From an uncultured Chlorobiaceae bacterium (GTDB lineage: Bacteria; Bacteroidota; Chlorobiia; Chlorobiales; Chlorobiaceae), in contig CAIXCO010000164.1 in NCBI GenBank assembly GCA_903917955.1, positions 1 through 10,510 on the forward strand: a stretch of DNA of 10,510 nt, in the 5' to 3' direction. Below are positions 1-4,943 of the stretch, one piece after another; the first letter of the stretch is position 1, and every line of letters starts with the position of its first letter. The position numbers were made by a program, and so were the translations under genes. The notes beneath the pieces were generated by a model, which saw only the letters and a program-made list of their open reading frames with translations, did not search any database and had not been told where the DNA came from.

Positions 1-136
1 AGGAGGAGAGCCCCTCATAGATCTCGGAAGAGGGGAAAATAAAGCCACGGCGTTTGGCCAGCGAAACCAGTTTATGCATCACCTTGTCGGGGGGCAGATT
101 GACACTGTGCACCCGTTTTTGATCAGATTCACTCAT
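1..136 (-). CDS. glyS: Glycyl-tRNA synthetase, N-terminal fragment (runs off window)
   Basis: The first 45 codons of a minus-strand gene start at the ATG whose complement is CAT at 134-136, and the frame stays open to base 1. The visible protein begins MSESDQKRV and continues with LVSLAKRRGFIFPSSEIYEG at residues 24-43. That stretch is the characteristic start of the single-chain alpha2-type glycine-tRNA ligase, a class II synthetase that charges tRNA-Gly in the cytoplasm. The motif 2 and 3 catalytic regions lie outside the window. No strong Shine-Dalgarno sequence precedes the ATG; a possible promoter is listed separately. The family call rests on the N-terminal signature only, which is distinctive. 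Confidence 0.85.
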   Translation of the reverse strand, partial: MSESDQKRVHSVNLPPDKVMHKLVSLAKRRGFIFPSSEIYEGLSS

Positions 137-155
137 TATTTACTCGAAATAGTGT

Positions 156-183
156 AAGATATTTTCAAAAGACTTTTATTCAA
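156..183 (-). promoter_or_regulatory. Possible sigma70-type promoter for glyS
   Basis: On the minus strand, TTGAAT (178-183) is followed after a 16-base spacer by TATCTT (156-161). Transcription would begin about 12-15 bases before the glyS ATG at 136. The match to consensus is moderate and the region is AT-rich, so this is a suggestion from position and spacing. For the divergent gene on the plus strand, only a weak TTGGGC (241-246) and TACGTT (264-269) pair with a 17-base spacer was found. Confidence 0.3.
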
Positions 184-328
184 CAGGATAAAACATTCAG
201 TGCAAGAAAGCAAGAGGGATAATCACTGGATGAGGGGGGCTTGGGCTTTTGGTTAAGAATGAGTACGTTTAGCTGTGCATAGGGGCTGGTTACTTGCTGA
301 ATGGCTGAAGAGAATTTGAAACAGGGAA

Positions 329-336
329 GAGGGGAG
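329..336 (+). promoter_or_regulatory. Ribosome binding site that sets the start at 343
   Basis: The purine run GAGGGGAG ends 6 bases before the ATG at 343. An in-frame upstream ATG at 301 has no comparable Shine-Dalgarno sequence. This favours the shorter, 161-residue version of the protein. Confidence 0.55.
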
Positions 337-342
337 AGGTTT

Positions 343-828
343 ATGGTGATACTTAAAAAAGTTACGTTGCAGTACATAGAGATTGAAGACCGAATACGTA
401 TGTCGGCTGAGTTTGATGGTGGAGAGCCTGCGGTTTTCTGGTTGACTCAGCGTCTTTGTCGGCGCTTGGTGCCGAAGTTGGCCGGTCATCTCGAGTATTC
501 AGCACAAAAGTCGCTCTTGGTTGATAAGGGGTTGATGCTCTCTGTTCAGCAGCATGATGCGGAGTGGCAGCAAACGTTGTCGGAGCCGGTAAAGGTTGTC
601 GGGCTTGCGCGTTCAGTGTTACCGGAAAAGGTAGATTTGCACTGTTTGGCTGGGGGAGCGTCGATCATTTTTCCGTTTGACGGTAAGGGTGAGCAGGCTC
701 GGTTGCAGATGAATATGGTTGAACTGCGACAGTGGATGGGGGTTGTGTACCGGCAGTTTCGATTGGCTGGCTGGCCGATGGAGGTTTGGCCGAATTGGTT
801 CGCACTCTCTGAACCTGGCAAGAATTAA
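343..828 (+). CDS. Hypothetical protein, 161 aa, no recognised domain
   Basis: I do not recognise a named family. The start at 343 is chosen because of the GAGGGGAG ribosome site; the frame could be extended to an ATG at 301, giving 175 aa. The protein is soluble-looking, with no signal peptide or membrane segment. Two parts look like conserved cores. Residues 31-46 read VFWLTQRLCRRLVPKL, a basic amphipathic stretch. Residues 127-153 are rich in aromatics, with ELRQWMGVVYRQF followed by WPMEVWPNWF. I have a vague, unverified memory of similar small proteins in Proteobacteria and Chlorobi. It is transcribed divergently from glyS and converges on clpS with an 8-bp gap, so it looks like a single-gene unit. 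A basic, tryptophan-rich small protein might bind a partner or nucleic acid, but nothing in the sequence proves this. Confidence 0.7.
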   Translation: MVILKKVTLQYIEIEDRIRMSAEFDGGEPAVFWLTQRLCRRLVPKLAGHLEYSAQKSLLVDKGLMLSVQQHDAEWQQTLSEPVKVVGLARSVLPEKVDLHCLAGGASIIFPFDGKGEQARLQMNMVELRQWMGVVYRQFRLAGWPMEVWPNWFALSEPGKN

Positions 829-836
829 GGTGACTG

Positions 837-1154
837 TTATCCCGTCTGAATTTCAGTTTTAAGGGCAATTTCTTCAAGAATTGAGCTTACCCGCAGGCAG
901 AGGAGCATTGAGCCGGAAAAGACGATGCTGCGACCTCGGGTGTGTACCTCCCAGGTATGTTTTTCGGATTTCTGACGGCTGCAACCCACCGCTTTGATAA
1001 TTTGTTCAATCACCTCTTCGAAGCTATGCTCTTCATCATTGAACAGTACGACACGGTATGCATCAAGCAGGTCTGGCCCGGAGCTTTGTTCTGTCTGTTT
1101 TGTTTCAGGTTTTGCTAACGATGCCGTCCAACGGTTTATAAGGGAGGGGTTCAT
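837..1154 (-). CDS. clpS: ClpS-type adaptor for the ClpAP/ClpCP protease
   Basis: A 105-residue protein with the ClpS core from about residue 32. It has YRVVLFNDEEHSFEEVI (33-49), a central helix, VHTRGRS (70-76), and a C-terminal VSSILEEIALKTEI. ClpS binds the N-domain of the Clp ATPase and delivers substrates bearing N-degron residues. The Asn-Asp pair (N39, D40) and the His (H71) that contact the substrate alpha-amino group in E. coli ClpS (N34, D35, H66) are present. By my alignment the gatekeeper Met40 is replaced by Phe45 and Met62 by Thr67, so the hydrophobic pocket is altered. Residues 1-30 are a polar, probably disordered extension, normal for the family. The gene lies 65 bp downstream of the S66 peptidase gene on the same strand and may be read from that transcript. 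No clear promoter or strong ribosome site is seen before the ATG. Its 3' end converges on the unknown gene at 343-828. Confidence 0.88.
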   Translation of the reverse strand: MNPSLINRWTASLAKPETKQTEQSSGPDLLDAYRVVLFNDEEHSFEEVIEQIIKAVGCSRQKSEKHTWEVHTRGRSIVFSGSMLLCLRVSSILEEIALKTEIQTG

Positions 1155-1219
1155 AGGTTATCGCCCTGGATATATTAAAAGAGCTGAAATCATTGGTACC
1201 CTGAGGTGCAACAGGGTCA

Positions 1220-2173
1220 CTATACTTCAATGACCGGACTGAGTGCTTTAAGTGCAAAGTTACCTGTCATGGAGATCTCCATGGTGAAGCGGGCTCCGAT
1301 CGGGATGGTCATCAGATTTTTGATATGACCGTAAGAGAGCCCTCTCATGACCGGGCCGTTGCAATGAGCCTCTTGGCTGTAATAGTTAAAGGTATTCTGC
1401 TGCCGGAGATTTTCCGCCACTGTATTTTCTGCTTCGTTGCCGAATTGGCCTAACAGAATTCCATTACTCTGTGCCAGTAGCCCCGCATTGCCGAGGTGTG
1501 AGAGCATTCTGTCGATGCGGTATGCCGGTTCATTGATGTCTTCCAGAAACAGCAGTGAATCTTTCAATGAGGGCAGGTAGGGCGTTCCGATCATCGAAGA
1601 GAGTACAGAGAGATTGCCCCCAAGAAGTCTTCCTTCGGCCTTTCCCGCTCTTATGCAGGAGATGGGGTGGTCAGGATGGTTAATAAGCGAGAGTGCATAG
1701 GCCGGGGAGGTCAGCATTCCCCAGAAATGCTCTTCGGTGTAAGCTGTTGGCCGGTACAACTCGGTTGCGAGCATTGGCCCAGAAAAAGTGATCAGCCCTG
1801 TTTTTGCGCTTATGGCAAGCGAAAGTGCTGTAATGTCTGAATAACCGACAACGATTTTCGGATTGGCGGCTATGAGATCGTAATTTATTTGCTTTAATAA
1901 TCTTGAGGCTCCAGCACCTCCTCTCAGACATATAATTGCCTTTATTGAGGGATCAAGGAACATCTCATGAAGATCGTGCAGCTTCTGCTGGTCGGCAATT
2001 GCCGGATCGGTATCAATGCAGTTGAGGTGCCGGGAGGGCTTGACCCGATAGCCGTTATTTTCGAGATAGCCCACTGCCTGATTGATTTTATCAGGATAGG
2101 CGCAGTGTGATGAGGGGGAGATGAGCCCGATTGTATCTCCCTTACGCAGGGCTTTTGGGGTAAGGATTTTCAT
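1220..2173 (-). CDS. ldcA: Muramoyltetrapeptide (LD-) carboxypeptidase, peptidase family S66
   Basis: Cytoplasmic serine carboxypeptidase of peptidoglycan recycling. It removes the terminal D-Ala from L,D-linked murein tetrapeptides so that tripeptide can re-enter cell-wall synthesis. The 317-residue protein starts MKILTPKALRKGDTIGLISPSS, typical of the family. The S66 catalytic triad is visible as Ser112 in GYSD, Glu211 in FLEDINE and His283 in YGHI. ICLRGGAG (81-88) is the family's substrate-loop region. No signal peptide is present, as expected for LdcA. The frame extends 7 codons upstream to an ATG at 2194, but that codon overlaps a terminator stem and adds an atypical MLMFSCV. The start at 2173 is therefore preferred, although it has no obvious Shine-Dalgarno sequence. 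The gene follows atpC on the same strand, separated by the terminator, so it may depend on read-through from atpDC. Substrate within the S66 family (LdcA versus MccF-like) cannot be fixed from motifs alone; LdcA is the default. Confidence 0.88.
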   Translation of the reverse strand: MKILTPKALRKGDTIGLISPSSHCAYPDKINQAVGYLENNGYRVKPSRHLNCIDTDPAIADQQKLHDLHEMFLDPSIKAIICLRGGAGASRLLKQINYDLIAANPKIVVGYSDITALSLAISAKTGLITFSGPMLATELYRPTAYTEEHFWGMLTSPAYALSLINHPDHPISCIRAGKAEGRLLGGNLSVLSSMIGTPYLPSLKDSLLFLEDINEPAYRIDRMLSHLGNAGLLAQSNGILLGQFGNEAENTVAENLRQQNTFNYYSQEAHCNGPVMRGLSYGHIKNLMTIPIGARFTMEISMTGNFALKALSPVIEV

Positions 2174-2180
2174 AACACAA

Positions 2181-2211
2181 GAAAACATCAGCACCCGTGA
2201 AGATGCTGATG
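2181..2211 (-). terminator. Rho-independent terminator after atpDC
   Basis: Perfect 8-bp inverted repeat CATCAGCA (2186-2193) and TGCTGATG (2204-2211) with a 10-base loop. On the minus strand it is followed by TTTTCTT. It lies 23 bases after the atpC stop and only about 8 bases before the preferred start of the S66 gene. It therefore either ends the atpDC message or limits read-through into the downstream genes. The stem is short, so termination may be partial. Confidence 0.65.
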
Positions 2212-2233
2212 CTCTTTATTCATTGGTATGAAA

Positions 2234-2500
2234 TCAGGAAATGGTTTCAGTCAGCAGAATTGCCTTGTTGCCGCTGACTTCAAAAAAACCGTCAAGAATA
2301 GAAAACGACTGCTCAGTGCGATCCGCCAAGGCAAGTTTTACCGTGCCTTTTGTCAATGATGAGAGCAGTGGCGCATGGTTTTTGAGTATCTGAAACTGCC
2401 CGAGATCACCCGGAGCAGTAACACTGACGACCTCCCCGGAAAAATGAAGTTTCTGGGGAGTGACGATCTCTATCTGAAAGCCTTTATCGGAATTCGCCAT
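2234..2500 (-). CDS. atpC: F1Fo ATP synthase epsilon subunit, short form without the C-terminal helical domain
   Basis: An 88-residue epsilon subunit, part of the central stalk of F1 that links gamma to the c-ring. The N-terminal beta-sandwich is complete: FQIEIVTPQKLHFSGEVVSV (8-27), then APGDLGQFQILKNHAPLLSS (29-48), and a closing strand pair FSILDGFFEVSGNKAILL. The typical bacterial protein has about 130-140 residues, the last 45-50 forming two helices that can extend into F1 and inhibit ATP hydrolysis. Here the protein stops straight after the sandwich at TETIS. As I recall, short epsilon is also known from Chlorobium, so this is probably a lineage trait and not a recent truncation. The gene is 15 bp downstream of atpD and clearly in the same operon. 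Loss of the inhibitory helices implies that hydrolysis in the dark is restrained some other way; that is inference. Confidence 0.95.
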   Translation of the reverse strand: MANSDKGFQIEIVTPQKLHFSGEVVSVTAPGDLGQFQILKNHAPLLSSLTKGTVKLALADRTEQSFSILDGFFEVSGNKAILLTETIS

Positions 2501-2515
2501 GGTTATTGCTTCTGT

Positions 2516-3904
2516 TTAGAGCGTTTTTGCTTTTTCAATCGCTTCTTCAATGGTTCCAACCAGGTAAAATGCGCTTTCCGGAAGACTATCATGCTTTCCG
2601 GCAATGATCTCCTTGAAGCCTTTGATGGTCTCTTCAAGCTTCACATATTTTCCGGCAAGACCGGTAAAGGCTTCGGCCACAAAGAAAGGCTGTGAGAGGA
2701 AGCGCTGTACTTTTCTTGCTCTCGAAACAACAAGCTTGTCTTCGTCGCTCAGTTCATCCATACCGAGAATGGCGATGATATCCTGGAGATCTTTGTAACG
2801 CTGCAAGAGCTGTTTTACGGCCTGCGCAGTATCGTAGTGATCGTCACCAACAATGTTCGGGTCAAGAATACGTGAGGTTGAGTCGAGAGGGTCAACTGCC
2901 GGGTAAATGCCAAGTTCAGCAATTGAGCGCGACAGCACGGTTGTTGCATCAAGGTGAGCAAAGGCGGTGGCAGGAGCCGGATCGGTAAGATCATCCGCAG
3001 GCACATAGATAGCCTGTACAGAGGTTACTGAGCCCTTGTTAGTTGATACAATCCTGTCCTGAAGTTCACCCATCTCTGTTGCAAGAGTTGGCTGGTAGCC
3101 TACAGCGCTCGGCATACGTCCAAGCAGTGCTGATACTTCAGATCCTGCCTGGGTAAAGCGGAAAATATTATCAATAAAGAGCAGAACGTCACGACCTTCC
3201 TCATCACGGAAGTACTCGGCAATGCTGAGGCCGGTAAGGGCAACTCTCTGACGGGCTCCTGGAGGCTCGTTCATCTGGCCAAAGACAAGAGCGGTCTTGT
3301 CGATAACGCCTGACTCCATCATTTCATGCCATAAATCGTTTCCTTCACGCGTACGCTCGCCCACTCCGGCAAAGACGCTAAAGCCAGACTGCTGTTTGGC
3401 GATATTGTTGATCAGTTCCATGATAAGAACCGTCTTGCCTACACCGGCGCCTCCGAAGAGACCGGTTTTTCCACCGCGTGAATAGGGCTCAAGAAGATCG
3501 ATAACCTTGATGCCGGTTTCAAACATCTCTGCTTTCGTAGAGATTTCGTCAAATCTTGGCGCAAGGCGATGGATGGAATAAGTTTTTTTTGTGGTGACCG
3601 GACCGCGTCCGTCAATCGGGTCTCCGACAACGTTCAACATTCTGCCAAGAACTTCAAGTCCGACGGGGACCTGTATCGGCCTGCCGGTATTGGCGACGCT
3701 GAGGCCTCTGACCAAGCCGTCGGTGCTCTCCATGGCAACGGTACGAACGCGCTCTTCTCCAAGGTGCTGTTGTGTTTCCAGAACGAGCTTGGTGCCGTCG
3801 GCTCTTGTAATGGTCAACGCATCCAGAATTGACGGAAGCCGTCCTTCAGGGAAATCGACATCAACTACAGGGCCGATGATTTGGGAAATCTTACCTTCTT
3901 GCAT
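2516..3904 (-). CDS. atpD: F1Fo ATP synthase beta subunit (catalytic)
   Basis: Catalytic subunit of F1, 462 residues, the usual length. It makes ATP from ADP and phosphate at the membrane-attached F1 head using the proton gradient. Key features visible are the P-loop GGAGVGKT (151-158), the catalytic glutamate E183 in GERTREGND, Walker B LLFIDN (241-246), the adenine-pocket Tyr334 in YPAVDP, and the coupling motif DELSDED (383-389), a variant of the classical DELSEED loop. The start ATG at 3904 gives the standard opening MQEGKISQIIGPVVDVDFPE. Only atpC follows, and the alpha, gamma, delta, a, b and c genes are absent here. This split of beta and epsilon from the rest matches the Chlorobium atp2 operon. 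The 127 bp between tRNA-Thr and atpD must hold the promoter unless the two are co-transcribed, but I find no convincing -35/-10 pair there. Confidence 0.98.
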   Translation of the reverse strand: MQEGKISQIIGPVVDVDFPEGRLPSILDALTITRADGTKLVLETQQHLGEERVRTVAMESTDGLVRGLSVANTGRPIQVPVGLEVLGRMLNVVGDPIDGRGPVTTKKTYSIHRLAPRFDEISTKAEMFETGIKVIDLLEPYSRGGKTGLFGGAGVGKTVLIMELINNIAKQQSGFSVFAGVGERTREGNDLWHEMMESGVIDKTALVFGQMNEPPGARQRVALTGLSIAEYFRDEEGRDVLLFIDNIFRFTQAGSEVSALLGRMPSAVGYQPTLATEMGELQDRIVSTNKGSVTSVQAIYVPADDLTDPAPATAFAHLDATTVLSRSIAELGIYPAVDPLDSTSRILDPNIVGDDHYDTAQAVKQLLQRYKDLQDIIAILGMDELSDEDKLVVSRARKVQRFLSQPFFVAEAFTGLAGKYVKLEETIKGFKEIIAGKHDSLPESAFYLVGTIEEAIEKAKTL

Positions 3905-4031
3905 AGTGACAGTTTGGATAGGATTTTATGGTATAATCAAACGTTCGTGCTTCCGGGCTTCTCTGCCTTTTTTACCAGAAATGATGTGTTACAGTATTGT
4001 TTTTCAGCTTCTTCAGACTGTTCCGGAGACG

Positions 4032-4104
4032 AGCCACCTGAGGGAGTCGAACCCACGACCTACTATTTACGAAACAGTTGCTCTACCAACTGAGCTAAGG
4101 TGGC
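4032..4104 (-). tRNA. tRNA-Thr (anticodon CGU)
   Basis: On the minus strand the 73 bases fold as a complete cloverleaf. The 7-bp acceptor stem GCCACCT/AGGTGGC is perfect, the D-arm is GCTC/GAGC, and the anticodon stem ACTGT/ATAGT contains one G-U pair. The anticodon loop is TTCGTAA with anticodon CGT, reading ACG. The T-arm is GTGGG/CCCTC with loop TTCGACT. The first acceptor pairs G1-C72 and C2-G71 agree with tRNA-Thr identity. The T-stem has one T-T mismatch (positions 50-64). The CCA end is not encoded. The gene lies 127 bp upstream of atpD on the same strand, with its own promoter-like sequence. Confidence 0.95.
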
Positions 4105-4130
4105 TTAAACGTAGCGAAAAAACAAGGTCA

Positions 4131-4159
4131 AATATAATTTTTTTGACAGAGAATCACAA
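4131..4159 (-). promoter_or_regulatory. Promoter for tRNA-Thr
   Basis: On the minus strand, TTGTGA (4154-4159) and TATATT (4131-4136) are separated by exactly 17 bases. Transcription would start about 20 bases before the mature tRNA 5' end at 4104, a normal leader length. The stretch overlaps the plus-strand TTGACA box assigned to tlpA. Confidence 0.5.
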
Positions 4160-4171
4160 AGACTAAATAAC
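4143..4171 (+). promoter_or_regulatory. Possible promoter for the TlpA-like gene
   Basis: A perfect TTGACA (4143-4148) is followed after 17 bases by AATAAC (4166-4171), a 4-of-6 match to TATAAT. The predicted start lies about 80 bases before the ATG at 4258. The -35 box sits inside the spacer of the opposing tRNA-Thr promoter, so both could not be occupied by RNA polymerase at once. Confidence 0.4.
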
Positions 4172-4257
4172 ACATGATTTATAGCGGTCAAAAAAAAGAA
4201 GAATTGTATATTGCGACGTGTAGTTTAATGGTTTTTTTTATTTTTAATCGGAACGGT

Positions 4258-4803
4258 ATGAAAAAGATGGTCGGTCACTCTGTAAAGGTATGGATGCTTT
4301 CCGCTTTTTTTTTCTGCTGTGTGGCAGGGGTGTTGTCAGAGCCTTCGCCAACAGCAGCGTCGCCGTTGGCTCCAGATTTTGCTGCGCGCTCTCTTGATGG
4401 AAAAACTGTGGCGTCGGCCCAGTTTGCCGGAAAAGTATATATCGTGAATTTTTTTGCATCATGGTGCCCTCCCTGTCGTGCGGAGATTCCTGATATGGTC
4501 TCCCTCCAGCAACAATATGGACGCAAAGGCTTCACTTTTGTGGGCGTAGCGGTCAACGAAACTGATCCTGCAATTCGCAGCTTTATCAGCAGCAACAAGA
4601 TCACTTATCCGGTTGTTATGGCTGATGATAAAATTGTATCTGCCTTCGGTCGATATGTTACGGGTGGTCTTAGTGCCATTCCGACCTCTTTTGTCGTTAA
4701 CTCTTCAGGTCGCATCACGCAGGTCATTACGGGGGGAAGAAGCAGGGCGGTCTTTGAAAAAATAATTGTTGAGGCCCTCAAAAAACCAGGAACCCTTCAA
4801 TAA
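4258..4803 (+). CDS. TlpA/ResA-like secreted thiol-disulfide oxidoreductase
   Basis: A 181-residue thioredoxin-fold protein of the TlpA/ResA/AhpC-TSA type. The N-terminus MKKMVGHSVK followed by the hydrophobic VWMLSAFFFCCVAGVLS (11-27) is a signal peptide or anchor, placing the domain in the periplasm. The active-site motif WCPPC is at 69-73 in the context NFFASWCPPCRAEIPD. The conserved cis-proline is Pro142 in SAIPTSFVV. Residues 37-50 (LAPDFAARSLDGKT) are the usual family entry strand. Such proteins reduce disulfides, often for cytochrome c maturation or other envelope substrates; the true substrate is unknown. The frame is open upstream to 4174, but those codons are low-complexity and the MKK start fits a signal peptide much better. 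The gene stands alone between tRNA-Thr and pckG and ends in a strong terminator. The paired cysteines at 20-21 lie in the signal region and do not form a good lipobox. Confidence 0.88.
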   Translation: MKKMVGHSVKVWMLSAFFFCCVAGVLSEPSPTAASPLAPDFAARSLDGKTVASAQFAGKVYIVNFFASWCPPCRAEIPDMVSLQQQYGRKGFTFVGVAVNETDPAIRSFISSNKITYPVVMADDKIVSAFGRYVTGGLSAIPTSFVVNSSGRITQVITGGRSRAVFEKIIVEALKKPGTLQ

Positions 4804-4878
4804 GGTCATTATCTCATGATGGACGGTTTTCAACTCCGGTGGCCATCGCAATCCGGACAATCAGTTTTTTTCTTCGAC

Positions 4879-4916
4879 ACGTTCGCAGTCAGTGATGATT
4901 GCGAACGTTTTTTTTT
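4879..4916 (+). terminator. Strong rho-independent terminator after the TlpA-like gene
   Basis: The stem is ACGTTCGCAGTCA (4879-4891) paired with TGATTGCGAACGT (4896-4908): 13 bp with a single G-U pair and a 4-base GTGA loop. It is followed by an unbroken T-tract through 4916. It acts on the plus strand; the opposite strand lacks a T-tract. The T-tract merges into TATAAT at 4916-4921, just upstream of pckG. Confidence 0.9.
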
Positions 4917-4921
4917 ATAAT
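4893..4921 (+). promoter_or_regulatory. Possible pckG promoter overlapping the terminator
   Basis: A perfect TATAAT lies at 4916-4921, starting with the last T of the terminator tract. The sequence 17 bases upstream (4893-4898, TGATGA) is a poor -35 match and lies within the loop and descending arm of the terminator hairpin. A start near 4928 would leave about 16 bases before the ATG at 4944. A weak -35 suggests either help from an activator or a promoter elsewhere. Confidence 0.35.
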
Positions 4922-4943
4922 CTTTAGCCATATAAGAACGATC

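Noticed and set aside
1198..1217. Hairpin ACCCTG/CAGGGT between clpS and the S66 gene
   Set aside because: The stem is only 6 bp with an 8-base loop and has no T-tract on either strand, so it cannot be called a terminator; no regulatory role is supported.
3591..4166. A 191-codon plus-strand frame ending over the tRNA
   Set aside because: It is antisense to atpD and then reads through the tRNA-Thr complement, giving the well-known spurious string LRESNPRPTIYETVALPTELR. Not a gene.
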